From Telopea speciosissima (Eukaryota; Streptophyta; Magnoliopsida; Proteales; Proteaceae): DNA of 64,000 nt. Location of the stretch: positions 5,518,001 through 5,582,000 of the forward strand of contig NC_057924.1 of the NCBI RefSeq assembly GCF_018873765.1, written 5' to 3'. Below the pieces are notes generated by a model. That model had not been told where the DNA came from. It did no database searches and worked only from the letters and a program-made list of their open reading frames with translations. This document shows positions 10,909 through 25,900 of the stretch, in pieces (the stretch's first letter is position 1; each line of letters opens with the position of its first letter). A program made the translations under genes and the position numbers.

Positions 10909-13900
10909 ATGGATGGAGAGCAAGAGCAACCATCCCCAAATCCTTCCACGCTCCTCAGAGACATCTCCAATTTCAGAACCCCTAAGCATTCATTCCAAAA
11001 ACCTACTTCACACTCCCCATTTCCTCTATTCACTGCACCTAAACAAACCCCATCTTCTTCATCCTCTGCTTTCCGTCGCCGCTCTTCAATTGCTCCATCC
11101 TCTCGTTCAAAAGCTGCTCGTAAGTTTAAAGCCTTTGAGCTTGAACAATCTCAATCCTCTCGGAAGGCCCAAATCCGTAAAGAGAAATCTCTGAAGTCTC
11201 TTGCCAAATCACTAACTGCATGGCTCAATTTCCTCTTTGAGAATCCTAAAGCTTGTGGATGTGATATTACCGCTTTGAATGGAGCAGATCGATTGGAAAA
11301 TGCGAGGACTGTGTTTGCTAACGGTAAGAGGGACAGTTGGCCAGGAGTTGAGGTTGGGGTCGATGGAGCCTGGAGGATCCCAAAGCGCCAGAGGGATAAC
11401 TCTTGGCAGACTGTACATCTTGATGACGCGGAGCCGTCCTGGTCATTGCCGGCATTTTCATCGCTTGAGGTTTCTTTGCGGGAAGTTTGCAGCTTTGAAG
11501 ATTTGACGCAGCGTATGAGAGCCTACCTGAGTTCGGGGAGCTGCAAGGAGGTGCTTTCTGTGATGAGTCAAGTAGCAAAGGTCAGAATTCAGTCTCCACA
11601 CATCTCATGGATTATAATTTGTTCACTATAAACGTTGTTGTCCAAATTTCGGCCTAATGATCTGGGAAACAGCTTTACTGGTGTGTATTTTAGATTGAAA
11701 ATACAAAAAGACCGTTGCACTTTTTATGGTCTTTCTCTAATTTCTGCTAAAATAAACAATAACATAAATTGCTAATCTCACTTAAACAAGTAAAAAGAAG
11801 TAAGACTTTGGGGAACTTTCGCTTGCCATAAGCTGTTGCCCTAAATGAGGTCAAGTTTTCCATATACAGTATTGGAACAGACTGGTCATTGTTGAATTTG
11901 TTAGGGATTCTCAACTCTTCTCTCTATCCGCAATTCCTTTTATGTTCCAGTTACCTTGAAGAAATTATTTTGATAAACCTTTTATTCTTTTCTCAATGAG
12001 CATCACATGAGTAGTTCCTCTAATAACTACTAACCATGTGAGACTTTTGTTAGTTATCATTTATTGGAGGTATTTAACCATCTTGCATCGGCAAGGATTT
12101 AGTCAGCCCTTTGTACTAGCTACGATTTGCGATGAAACATTATCAAATGAGAAGGGAATGGATGAGATTACTGCAGCCCTACCTTTTATTGTACTTTGCT
12201 TTTGCTTTTCTTACTTACTGCTATCGTCAATAGAAATGGTTTCCAATAATTATCAAGTACACTAATTTCTTGAAATTTTTTGGAAATATATCTTAAAAAC
12301 CCCTTAGAACGAGAATCCTTAAAAAAAAAAAAAAATTTCTGTCTCTATTTTGTATGTATGTCAACCCTCCAAAGTTAAATTCTGTCTCATACATTAAAGA
12401 ATATAAAATGAAAAAAAACCTCATGATAATGCCTCTTTAAATGAGAGATTTGGAATTTTTTGTCAATAACATGCTATATTAACAAAAAAAAATAAAAAAA
12501 TTATAAGAAGGCATATGAGCTAGACTTTCAAGGGTATTTCTAACCCTTTGATTGTGATTCATGGGTGACTTTTGTCTTTCTACAAATCCAACATCTAAGA
12601 TGTTTTATGTAGGGCTATATGATAGATTTTCATCTGTTATGGGTTTCATGGATATAAAAATTGAGGATTGAGGTCTTTGATATAATTACTTTATTGATGT
12701 GGTTTTTAAGATATTTTACCATATTGATGGGCTTTTAAGATGTTTTCCCAATAAGTTTCTAATTAGTTGGTATTGGTGGTAATCGATTATGTGCTACAAA
12801 ATAAAGTTGGCCCCCTGAAAACCCATTTGTTATAAGGTATTTTTTACCTTATTGAACATTCCTTTATATTGGGTTAATTGTATTATACATGGTCCCATTG
12901 GAAGAAACATCAATATCCAGTTACTGCGGTCTAGCACACATTTTCAGAAAAAAGTGATCTTCTGGGAGGGTCCACAGACTTTCTATGGATGTTTATGTAT
13001 GTATGTATTGAATTGTTTCAGTATTTTAATCTATGTTGTGTCTTCTGTTTCAGAATATTGATGAAGGGAGGTTGAAGATGAAAGCACACTGCCCAATGGT
13101 AACGGATGTAGGAATGAAGGAGAAGGCCACACGAATCCTTATGGGTTACAGTCCAATTTGGCTTCGTATTGGATTGTTCATTATTTTTGGTGGTGACTCA
13201 TTGCTGCCCACTGGAGGTGTCAATTCTGATCAAGAAGTTCTATTCTTAAAGATGGTGGTAGAGAAGCAATTTTTTTCTCATGCGGGTCTTGCAAAAGCTT
13301 ATGCTTATAACAAGTTGGTTGAGGGTCTATACAGACCAGGTTACTTTGAGGCTCTGGGAAATGTCTTATTGAAGAGATTTTTGTTGCTTGTTCTTATACT
13401 TGACAGAGCTAAATCTCAAAGCAGTCTTCCAATAATTTATGGCATTGATGGGACTGATGGAGGGTCTCCACTGTTATTTGTTTCTCAGTCTAATATTAAA
13501 TCAAGTCAACAAGTTATACGTGGTAATATAACTTTTCCTTTTGTATTGATATATGAATAATAATTGTTTCGTTTCTTCTTCATGTCATATTAATTAAGGG
13601 TTGATTCTTTCCCCTTATCTTGCTATATAATAATTTAGATTTCTTATCATCGGAGGTAATGCATGGAGAAGGCAACCTTCTTGCGCATCTGGTGATCCTT
13701 GGATACAAAGTCCATTACCAACAGGTGAAGTGGCCATGCTATTGTTGTCTTGTGCTATGTTCCCTCTTCTTCTTGTATTGTTGTCTTGGTTTAGTTTTTT
13801 ATCTTAATATTTGCCTAGTGGCTTCTTAACTAAGGGTGTCAAAATGGAACCCGAACCGCACCATACCGTTTTCGATTGAACCAATCGGACCACAAAGAAA

Positions 13901-16900
13901 TGATCCGATTTTGATATCATAGGTTCTCTATCCGGTGTGATTCAGTTCATAACCGGAAAACTGAATAAGAACTGTTTGCACCGGATGAACATATATACTT
14001 TTGGTCCAGTAGTACAAACTACAAGGTTCTTACGACTTTAACAATTTTTGCAGTGATGGGTGAGGTAAGTTGGTGGTTTCTGTAAGGAGATAAATATCTA
14101 AATAAGAATGTAGGTATCCTATTCCAAACTCGCATACACATTAAACATTATTATTACATTAATGGTTGGATTGAGTGGCCATAGACTCCCCTAGCAGTGT
14201 AGAACAGAGGAAAACGTGTAATGTAACATGCAAGTAGTGTAACCATGAAAGGTGGGTAAATATGCGATTGTCTATATCTTTCCTTTTTCAGATAAGAAAG
14301 ATTATAACAACTAAATGCCATCTTCTAGGGGCTAAAATACCCTATCAAATTTGGGTTGGCTTCCTCTTTCTTTTTCAAAACCGGTACTACAAACCGCATG
14401 TAAACCGGATAACAAAAACCGAATAGAAAACAGTAAAACCGGATTGAATACAAAATGATTTTGATTTTGGCTGATTCCTATCTGGTTCGGTTTTGATTAA
14501 TGTAAACCGCACCGCACCAGGCCAATTGATACCCTTATTCTGAAGTGCTTCATGATGTGGAGTTGAATCAAATATTGTACATGCTGATATGCATTTTAAA
14601 TGGTTAATTGAGCAAATAAATAATACTTAACTTATGCTGCAGCATCCAATCCTGGAGTACGATTTCACTGTAAAAGAGTTATTTGAAGATCTTCAGGATG
14701 GTATCCGGCTTTGTAGAGCCATTCAACTCTTGCAATGTGATGCATCAATTCTCATGGTCAGCTTCTTGTAAAGAAAAACAATTTCTTGTCAATTGCTCCT
14801 ACTAGGTTCCTTTTACGTGGTTAGGGATTTTGATGGTTTAGCCCATGGTCAGAAAATGGCAGTTCCTTCAGACACTAGAAAGAAGAATCTTTCAAATTGT
14901 GGGTTAGCCATGCAGCATCTTAAGCAGGCAGGTGTGCCATTATATGATGAAGATAGAGGGATGATTGTAGCAGAAGATGTTGCTAATGGAGACAAGGAGC
15001 TTACCCTTTCGATGCTTTGGAACATCTTTGTTCACTTACAGGTCTGTTCTATTTCTCAAATTCTTTGAAGTATGAGATATGGCTCCACACTATTTGGGAC
15101 AATATGCTGCTGTAATGTGATTTGATGGTTTCTTAGTCTCCAAAATCATCCCTCATTAAGTGTGGAATGGGTTGGGTGAGTTCAGGGGTTGCCTGAACTG
15201 ATCCCGGCTTAGTATTAGATTTTTTGGCATTGCCCAACCCAATGCATGGAGAATTCTCAGTGGGAAACAGGAGGGTTGTTTGTCAGGTTAAAAAATTTCA
15301 CCCTTCCCTACATGCATTTGGATATGCCAATTATGAGCAAGTTTCCTTATGGCTTAGGATCTTTTGGGATTTATAGCCCCTTGCTTATTTCTATCATTTC
15401 TTTTCAGTTCTAATTGTTGTAAATTCCACTGTTCTACCCAGGGGCACCTACTCATTTGTTTGTTCTGGGAACTGTTGACTGAGGTTCAGAGTTATGTTGA
15501 TGCTAAACTGATTGCATCTTTGCATCATTAATTATTTATATTTATTTTGTACACAAAATGTCACGCACTGAAATGCTTTTTGATGCTGTTTGTAAGTTAT
15601 GAGAACTCAGGTAGAACAGTATGGAAAGCATGGTTTATGATATTCTTGTACTTGGTTTGGCTTGAAATTGCACCAGACTGATTAATGTCATATAACCCTG
15701 CAGTTACCACTGTTAATCAAGAAGACACTGTTGATTGAAGAAATATATAAAGTCAAGGGAGCTAATACGGTATGTCTTTATTTTTGAAGTGCAAGGCATT
15801 TTCTGTTTCTTAGATTCATTACAAAGATATATGCATATCAACAAACTAAAGTTATTTGAGCTTAATTTTCTTGTTTGAATATGAACCAGGGAGCTTACAA
15901 GTATGATTGATTTTAATCTTTGAACTTCCTATATTTGTTTGCTAGATAATTATTCCACCCACCTTGAGTCTCATAGCAGTTATTTCCCATAATTTCAGCT
16001 TGGCATGTTATTAGTTATTACTCTTTTGTTCTAATTTTTCTTTTTTGTTTGATAGGACCATTCAAACAACCTGATGGAAATGCTTCTGGAGTGGATACAG
16101 GTATTAGCTGTGTGTAAGTAATTGCTTTAAATTTGCTTGGCCTCTTTGCCAAATACTCTCTCTTGCAATTTGGCAAGCCACGGAGTAAGATTTGTATTAT
16201 ACTCATCTTAAGGGTGTTCTATTCAACTTTATGTTCATGGAAATTTGCACATGTTTTGAAACTGTAACATAATCTTATGTGCTTAGAATTGCACTACTGT
16301 TATTTAATAAATATTGGGACACACTTTCTAATGCTAAGAACACCCCCCCCAATAAAAAAAGAAAAAGAAGTGTTGTATCACAGAGCATGCTTCCCTAGTT
16401 AAAACTTAATTCCTCTCTCTCCCCTCCCCTCTCTCAAATTACAAATTTATTTAGAATTTGTTTTAGTTTACTCTCTAAGGTGGGCAAGCCTTGTCGCAAT
16501 GGTTAAGTTGCGCTATTGCAACCTGTTGGTTGCAGGTTCACATGGAAACAGCCTCTCCTGTGAAGCAGGGTAAGGATACGTACATTTGACCCTCCCAGAT
16601 CCTGCAGTAGCGGGAGCCTCGTGCACTGGGTAGCTCTATACTCTCTTAACAATGTGTGGTCCGTTTATTGTGCAAAATATAACAACTATTACCTGAAATT
16701 CTTTTAGATATAGGTGAGCGGAAGTTAGGCAGTTCAATGGATCTACTAATAAGTGTATGGGAACAGATTCTGCACCATTTAGAGGTACATGGAGAATAGC
16801 TTGTGTCCCATCAATCAGTTTAGCAAGTTTGAAAATTTTTGCTTTTTAAAGAGAGTTTGTTATTGCATTAATTATTTAAACATTTTCAATATGGAGTGTC

Positions 16901-19900
16901 TGAATGACACCTCTATAGGTGTATTTAGAACTTGACACCTTTTAATTGCCCCTTGTCTTATTTCCAAAAGTTTTTTAAGCTAAGTGTATAAAAGGGTTTT
17001 CAAAATAATTTGAAAGTGATATATAATTATGTCATTATCAAAAGGTGTCATTGTCATGCACTTTTTTTGAGTATATATATGAAATGACAATGTTTACCCT
17101 CATTGGAAAAAATTGCATGTTATGTTAATAGGCCAAAAAAATTAAGGTTACAAATTATTTGACACCTTGACGGGTGTCAATAAGAAAATCACGTTAAATT
17201 AGTCTTTATAGATTTACTACTACAACATTAATTTCTCCTTCCTCTCTTCCTTTTTAATACATTAAACATGTTAAGAATAGCGATGGAATATTTGGGGAAT
17301 TGAACTTATGTCAATGAGACACAAGCCCTCTTTATTTATAATAAGACTATGAAGTACAAGTTACTTAACTAAAAAAAAAAAGTACAAGTTACAATTATAC
17401 CCTTAGGGCGACACAATATAGACCCACTAGACAAATATACCCTTGTACCCATATTACAACATCCCCCTCAAGTTGGTGCATAGATATCTATCATGCCCAA
17501 CTTGCTAACAATAGAAACAAAACTCTTGGTACTTAAACCCTTAGTAAATACATCAGCTAACTGACTATCAGATGGGACAAAAGGAATACGTATCACACCT
17601 TGTTCAAGCTTTTCCTCGATACAGTGGTGATCAATCTCCACATGTTTAGTTCTATAATGCTGAACTGGGTTGTGAGCAATATTGATTGCGGATTTGCTGT
17701 CAGAGTACCGACGCATGGGCACCCCAACAAAGATTCCAAGATCCTGAAGCAACCCCCTAAGCCAGACTCACATATACCATGGGCTATGGCCCGAAATTCA
17801 GCATCTGCACTTGATCGAGCCACAATTGCCAATTTCTTGCTACGCCGGGTGACAAGGTTACCACCAACATAGGTTCAGTAACCAGATGTAGACCTCCTAT
17901 CATTTGGACAGCCAGCCCAATTAGCATCTGTGTAGGACATGAGGATACCCTTTCTAGGCGCAGCCTTTAGATATCTCAAGATTTGATACACATCGTCCAA
18001 GTGAGATAAGTAAGGGTTGTGCATGTACTGACTAACCATGTTGACAACAAAAGGCAATATCTGGTCAAGTATGAGATAAATAGATGAGTCTTCCAACTAA
18101 CCTGTGGTAGCTACCCTTGTCCACAGTCTCACCATCTTTATTTCTGAGATGAGAATTAGGCTCAACGGGAGTGTCAACTGGCTTACACCCGGGCATACCT
18201 GTATTTGACAAGAGATCAAGGGTATCCTAGGAACTTCTTCAAGGAAGTGATCTCTTCAACGCTACTCCCAGTGATGACTATGTCACCCACATAAACGATC
18301 AAAATGGTAATATGGTCAGCTGTCTTTTTATGAACAAGGTATGGTTTGCATTACTTAGCTTATAACCAATGGAGACCATAGCTTTATGGAATCTACCAAA
18401 CCAGGTCCTTGGAGACTGCTTCAAACCATATAAAGCTTGGTTAAGTTTGCAAACTTTCCCATGAGTTTCTTGGGATGCAAATTCAACTGGAATATACATG
18501 TACATCTCTTCCTCAAGTTCTCCATACAAAACTGCATTTTTTTACATCTAACTGTTGAAGATCCTATCCTTGATTTATGATATAGGAGAGAATAACCCGA
18601 ATTGTATTCATCTTGGCTACTGGTGTGGAGGTTTCCTGGTAGTCAATCCCATATGTCTGGGTGAATCCCCTGGCAACCAGCCTTGTTTTGTATCTCTCCA
18701 CAGTTCCATCAGCTTTATGCTTAACTGCAAATACCCATTTACATCTGACAACTCTCTTTCCAGAAGGAAGCTGCACTAAATCCCACGTGTTATTTTTGTT
18801 AAGGGTTCTCATGTCTTCATTCTTGCATCTTTCTATTGTGAGTTAGCTAGTCCTGCCAAGTGTTAAGAATGGACACAAACAACAATGAGGAAACAAAAGC
18901 TTGAAATGTAGGAGAAAGAGCATCATGGGACACAGCATTGGAAATGGGATGTTGGGTACACATCCTACTGGGTTTTTGAATTGTAATGGGTAAATTTAAC
19001 ATAGGATCACTAGAAGGAAGAGACTCACCAGTCATGAGAACATCTGTAGGACTTGGAGCCGGCAAGACCGATTGGTTGGGAGAGATAGTGGACCAGTGGT
19101 GGGCCTGGTATTTATCTTATTTTTTTGAGAGTGAACAAACACCTTAAGAGGGGATTGTAATTGAGGCTGAGGTTCCCCTTGAACCGATGGATCTGAAGGC
19201 TGCTCCCCTTGAACTATGGACTGGGGCTGCTGTTCTTGTCCTGTTGCACCATCTTCAAGTTCTACACCATCCTCAAGTTCTTCATCCTCTAAAGACATCT
19301 CCATAGAGACAACTAGTAAAGGCACCTCTTCCCTTGGATTAGTCTCCCCCTGAAGAAGTGTTGGAGAGGAATAAAATGGAACAGTTTCTTGAAACACCAC
19401 ATCCATGGTGACAAACAATTTATGTGAAGGAGGGTGATAACACTTTTATCCCTTCTGTGTGGCAGAGTACCCCAAAAATATGCACCGAAGACCCTTGCGG
19501 TCAAACTTGCCATGCACATGGTGATTTTCTGCAAATGCGACACAACCAAAATCTTTAGGGGCAACAGTAAAGGCTGAAGAATCCATGAGAAGGTCAAGTG
19601 GGCAGTGGTTATCCAACACATGGGAGGCCATACAATTAATAAGAAATGTTGCCAAAAGCACTGCATCACCTTAAAAACGCTAAGGGACATTCATGGAAAA
19701 CATAAGAGAGCGAGCCACTTCCATCAATTGACGAATCTTACGCTCAAGTACCCCCATTCTGAGCAGGAGTGTCAACACAGCTAGTCTGGTGGATTATCCC
19801 ATGATCACATAAGTAGGATTGAAAGGCACCAACCATGTACTCCTTGCCATTATCTGTGTGAAGGATCTTAATCTTGGCATCAAATTGAGTTTGCACCATC

Positions 19901-22900
19901 TTATGGAAAGACTAAAAACAATGAAACACATCGCTCTTCTGGTGAAGCAGATAAATCCAAGTAGTGTAACTAAAGCAATCAATAAATATGACAAACCATC
20001 TAAAACCAGAAGTAGCCATACATCGGGCAGAGCCCCACACATCAGAATGAACCACATCAAAAGGAACCAAACTTCGATTATCAGAAATAGGATAAGTATG
20101 TCTAGTCGGCTTTGCTAAGGTGTAAGCATTACAAATAAAACATTCAAATTGTACTATTTAACTAAATTCGAAAAAAGTCTAGATAATGTCCCTGAGGGGG
20201 GATGACCCAACCGACGATGCCATGTGTGAAGATCTGATAAAGCAACTGTTGGGGATCAAGGGATAGAAGCAACAATGGACAAGGTTGATGAAGAGCTCTC
20301 AAGCAAATACATGCCACCATCCATCCTACCATAGCCAATTGTACTTCCCGTTTATAGGTCCTTAAAAAAGACAATGAGAAGGGAAGAAAGTTATTTTGCA
20401 ATTTAAATCCCTTGTGAGACTACTAATAGACAAAAGGTTAGTAGAAAAACTAGGGACATGCAACACCAAGGAAAGGGATAAAATAGAGGAACATTTGATG
20501 GACCCTTTGCTAAAAATAGAGGAAAGGGAACCATCGGCAACACGAACTCTACTGTTACTTGATAATGGAGAATATTGAAAATAATGGGAATATGACCCAG
20601 TCATATGGTTAGTGGTCCCTAAGTCGATTATCCATTGGACGGACTCGAACTGAGGCACACTAGCCGCAGAAAGAGATATCTAAGGAGGAAGGAGAAGCAA
20701 AGGGCTCAGAAGGCTGCGGTCTCAATCCTGGACATCAAACAATGTCGGTGGTGAAGCTCGTTTGAAGAGAGAGTTGCATCAGTGGCGGAATCATCAACAA
20801 CAGTGTGATGGGCAACAACACCATTCAAACGACTGTAGCCATGTCCACGAAAAGGAGGACGTCCATGAAGTTTCCGACATCTATCTTTGGTATGACGCTC
20901 CTTCCCACGGTAATCGCACTTCACAAGAGCTTTCTCAGAACTAGGACTATCAGTCCCATGTGCAGGATTTCCTTGGGAAGAGACTCCATGGGAAGGAAGG
21001 CGAGTACTTGTGTAATGGGCAGATCTTTCCATGGGTACAGGATGAACCATAGTAGTACGACGATTCTCCTCAGAAGCAACAATAGCATAGGCCTGCTCGA
21101 GAGTAGGAAGTGGATCCCGATTAAGAACATGTGCCCGGATCTGATCAAACTCCATATTCAAACTAGACAAAAAATCATAGACTCGGAGTTTATCTTCCCA
21201 CTTGCGAAAGGTAACAATGTCAGTATCACATGTCACAGTAAATCTCCCATAGAAGACCAAAGTTTGCCATAGACCTCTCAGAGCAAAATAATATTGGGAT
21301 AGAGAGGGATCCTTTTGTTGCATGTTGTGAATTTTCCGCCTGAGTTCATAGTACTGTGCATCATTGCCAACTTAGGAATATGTTTCCTTGGCAACCTTCC
21401 AGATGGTTGCAGCAGAATCAAGAAGGAGATAACCTTGGGCAATAGTAGGATCAATTGAGTTGAGATTTTGAGAAGATAGGACATGACCAAGCATTCATCA
21501 GTCTCCCACTTAATTTGAGTAGGACTAGCAGTAGTAGGCTTCACCGAGGCCCCTGTTAGATGGCCAAAAAGACCACAGGAACCCATAGCGAGAGAGCAGG
21601 ATCTAGACTACATAAAGTAGTTACTCTCATCAAGTTTCACGGAGTTCATAGGGAATGAAGGGAAGTCGAGTTCACGCTGTAGGAATACTCCTTCCTTGTT
21701 CGGTAGATGTAGTTGACTCATCCGAAATGATTGTTGATCACAAGAAGAGATGGGAAACAATGGCCAAACACTTACCACATAAAGATCTCGAAAAGAACAA
21801 AAAGGGAGATTTTAGTTCATGGGTTAGAAAGATCCCTTGGGGAAAAATCACCACCAGGGGAGAAATGAAGGAGGAAACAAGGTGGAAAGAAGAGAAGACG
21901 CCGACGGCTGGAGGCGGTGGTGTTTGGCAGTAAGAAGAGCAGAGAAGGAGAGGCGATGGTGTTGGCGGTAGAAAAGGCCAAGAGAGAGAGAAAGGAGGAA
22001 GGAAGGGTTGCGGTGGTTGAGCCAAACCGAGGGGCCGAGAGAGAGAGGGAAGGGCGGTGGTGGGTAATGGCGGTGAAGCTAGAGGCGCGAGAGAGAGGGG
22101 CGGCGGCAGGGCTAGGGTTTCATGGGCATGGAGGCTCGAATCCCAAAGTCGATTCTCCTTTGCTCTGATACAATGATGGAATATTTGGGGAATTGAACTT
22201 ATGTCAATGAGACACAAGCCCTCTTTATTTATAATGAGACTATGAAGTACAAGTTACAATTATACCCTTAGGGTGACAGAAGATAAACCCCACTGGACAA
22301 CTATTCCCTTGTACCCATATTACAACAAATGGTATCGGCAAGTCAGAAAAATTTAAAGCATACGATATTGTAATGGACAAACAAATTGAGACCTAGAAAA
22401 ACCCCATAACCAACAGTTTTGTGGGATAGTAAAAGTTGAATTTTCTGTCCTACGATGCAAATTTAGAAATTTTCTTTGTGTGTTTAAATTTATTTTCATA
22501 CAGATAGATGCACTTATTAGTTTGTTGATAAGGAGGAAGTCACTGACTAAATAATAAAAAACTGGAGGATATAGTAGTGTTTTGTTATTATAACTCTTTT
22601 CCATTGCTTATTTTCATTATAAATATTATTCTGTAATTGTTCATATGTGTTTTTTGTCTACCTTGTCTAGTTAGTAAATGTTTGCTTATGGCAGTAAATG
22701 TATGTTACCATGACCATTGCAGGTCATCTGTCAAAAGTATGATGTCAAAGTTAACAGTTTTGAATCTTTGGTTGATGGTAAAGCCATTTGGTGCTTGATT
22801 GATCACTACTTCCGTAAAGAACTTAATCAGTCTTGTTTTCATAAGGTGAAACTGTAATGTCGTTTGTATGATCTGTTTCATATAACATTCTTACTTTTGG

Positions 22901-25900
22901 TTTCTAATTTTCAGTTGTTCCATTTATTAACAGGGGATTCAAGATGTCAATTATGAAGATTCTATTTTGTCATCTACCGATAAGATAGATACAATTCAAA
23001 ACTTTATTTTATCTCAGAAGCTAACATCAATCTTGGGAAACTTTCCCGAGGTAAGGCCTCTATAAGTTACTAGTATATGAATATATTCCATAATTAATAC
23101 TTGATGTGGTGTTATATGTCTTATTGATCATTTACAGGTGTTGCAAACGAGTGACATACTTGAAAATAATGGTCCCTGTAGTGAACGTAGTGTGATGGTT
23201 TTGTTGGTATTCCTTTCGTCTCAATTGATTGACAGAAAGAACATGGTAATTTTGAAGTTGTGTGATAAGTGATGTTTTGAGGTTTTTAGTCGAGGAAATT
23301 GTTATTAACACATGCCCCCCCCTCTTTCTAGGATATGTTGAATCTTCATAAACTCTTGGGGTGCAATTGTCAAAGTACACACAAGAAGCGTTTAAGTCTT
23401 GAGAAGTGTTTCCTGAATTCTGAAAAGCTGGCGGAAGAAAATGGAACAGATGAATACAGAGGTAAAGATTTTCCCGTTGTTTACTTTTGTAGGAACTTCA
23501 TTTTATATTTTTAAAGCTGTGAGGAAGCTGCAGGTTCGAGTCCTGTCAGTATCCGATGAATCCATCAATTTCTCTCTCCATTTTCTGTGAAGAGGGGACA
23601 GAGAGTGAGATCCAATATCAGAAACTAAAACCAGTTATTACATTAAAGGAGAGAGAGAAGAAAAGAAAAATAGAGGAAGAATAAGAAAAACTACAGAAAA
23701 AGAGAGTAGTAGTCAATGGCTATCGGCAGTCCCCTCAAATTGTATATATAAGTTATCTATTAGAACACCGCAAGGACTAGAAGACTCTACAGTCCTTGCG
23801 GTAGTAGAAGTCTAATAAACCTTAGCAATAACAACTAGAAAACAATTAAACATAAGACTAACTCTAACACCTAACAGATGCCACGATAGGGACACTCCCC
23901 TTGTTATGGTCAATGACAATTAAACATTTTACTGCAGGGGTTTGACAATAATACCCCCCTACGGTACATATCTTAACACATGCCACTCGGATAAAGTTCA
24001 CGTGCTTTCTTAAATTATTGAATAATTGAAGTGACATAGATGTGTGATGTTGTAGTTTCATTTCTGCTACTTTATATGGTGTATATTTTATCAGTATAGT
24101 GATTCAAGTTATTTGATTATCTTGACCAATGTCATAGAGAAGGTTTTTAATTTCCTTTAATATCTTGTTTTTACCTTCCACTATAGTTTATTGAACAAGC
24201 AAAAATCTAGTTCCCTAGAATGGGTTGTATTCACAAGTAGTGGTTTTAAGTGATAGAATTAAAGTAGAATGGATGGAGTCTTGCTCATGGTGTGCTGTGT
24301 GATTTACTTATGAATTGGAGTGAAATAGTATAAGATTAAGACTAGCAATGCTTTATTATCACCCAAAATTTGGTGAAAATGAAACGCTCCATTAACAAAA
24401 TGCGTGTAACTGGAAAGGATAGTTTCATAAACAAATGCTTTTATATGAACTTAGGGGTTCCACTGAGAGTTGGGTTAGATTATGGAAAGTCAAATGACAC
24501 AGTAACGGGATGTGGTACCATACAGGATTGGAGCATTGGAAAAGGATTAGTCACCAACTAAATAGTAGTTGAGATAATGTTTTCACTATTTTGAATGCAA
24601 TTCATGATATCTGCGGGTTGCACTCCCCCTGATTTCGAATTCAATCCTAGAAATCTGCAAGACCTGACTTTTTGGGAACCCTGGTTCTGAAACCAAAGAT
24701 TAATATACCATAATAATTTTACTGGGTTATTCAATGATTTCTATGTAGAAAATTCTGATAGTGATGTGTGATTTTGTTTTGGTGAGGATTTATGTGCATT
24801 AAACTATACTGAGGTTCTTGGAATTGTCTAATTCTTCCATGTGTTTGTCAAAGCAGATGCTGTGAAAAATTTTAGAGCCATCCAAGCTTGGTGGGAAGAT
24901 ATGGCTAACCAAAACAACAGCTGTGTACATAAACCAGCTGCCTCTTCTGTACAGTGCCTTGTGGATGATGTGACCAACAGACAGTACTCTGAAATTCAAA
25001 GAGGTAATCTGTATGAAATGTCTCTGTTTTTCAGAGTTATCCAATTGAAATAGTTGATGTGCTAAAATATGTTATGTTGGTTTCTGCGATTCTTTGTGCT
25101 TGAAACCATTGTTCTAGGTCACCATGTCCTAATGAAACTTTTCTTGACATCTTTAATTGCAATGGGTTTTTGAAGGTTTTTGGTGCAGCAGTCCAATCGC
25201 TTGGGTAATTGGGTGCCAGCCTGAAAGACCTCTCAAGACCCAGTTTCCTTTTCCTTTTCCTTTTTTTTTTTTTCACTCCATTTTTTATGTGGTTGGACTG
25301 GTGGCTGGAACATTGGGACCATTGATCACCATGCCTGAACTATACCTTTTCTTTTCCCCTCTCAGCAACAATGGTAACTGATGTAAATATTCCTCTAATT
25401 GATCTTTCTAGGAAACCTTTGTTTCCCAGCTTTGCAATAAATTCATTCAAAAGCTTGATGAATGTTTGTTGGTTTATTGGAAAGGCTGAGAACCAAACTA
25501 TGGATACTCAGTGAGCCATATCTGTTCTTTGCTATTTCTATTTTGAAATATGTTCCTTTGTTCCATCCAAATCGGCCTGGCCAAAAATTAGATGTCCTTC
25601 TCCTTTTCCACTTTTCCTTCTTTTTCTTCATTCTTTAGCCTCTTGTAACAACTGCTATCTCATAATTTTTGCTCTTTTGGTGTCTGAATCAAGTGAGAGC
25701 TTCTAACAATGCTTCATAGAATTAGGGTTCCATTTTCCACTCTGTTTTTTTAAAAGGAAAACATGTAATAGTATGCAAGAAACTTTTGCAATTGACATTC
25801 TTTTACTATTGAGTTGGCCTTTATGAATTCTCCCAGAAAGGGCTGCGAAAGTCATACAGTCTTGTTTCAGAGGATTGATTGAACGCCACAAGTTTTTGAA

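Larger units (their letters stand above)
17281..22327 (-). mobile_element. Ty1/copia LTR retrotransposon, antisense in ASPM intron 7, inactivated
   Basis: Two matching LTRs of 154 and 181 bp bound a minus-strand interior with gag, protease, integrase, reverse transcriptase and RNase H in copia order. Next to the 5' LTR is a tRNA-iMet-type primer site (TTGTATCAGAGC), and before the 3' LTR a polypurine tract (GAGGGGGA). Flanks AATAG (17276-17280) and AATGG (22328-22332) give a 5-bp target duplication with one mismatch. The LTRs differ at about ten positions plus an insertion in the left copy, so the insertion is not recent. The reading frames are broken and the polymerase motif reads YVGD, so it should not be active. 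Confidence 0.92.

Noticed and set aside
16479-16639. Possible tRNA gene (A- and B-box-like motifs)
   Set aside because: The full match to the Au SINE body shows it is a SINE head, and no cloverleaf forms.
20805-21272. Plus-strand frame of 155 codons
   Set aside because: Shadow of the minus-strand copia gag.
21738-22217. Long proline-rich frame on the minus strand
   Set aside because: It spans the LTR and untranslated leader of the copia element; the proline richness comes from C/T-rich leader sequence.
24370-24561. Open frame in ASPM intron 11
   Set aside because: No acceptor/donor pair would keep the ASPM frame, and no homology is seen.
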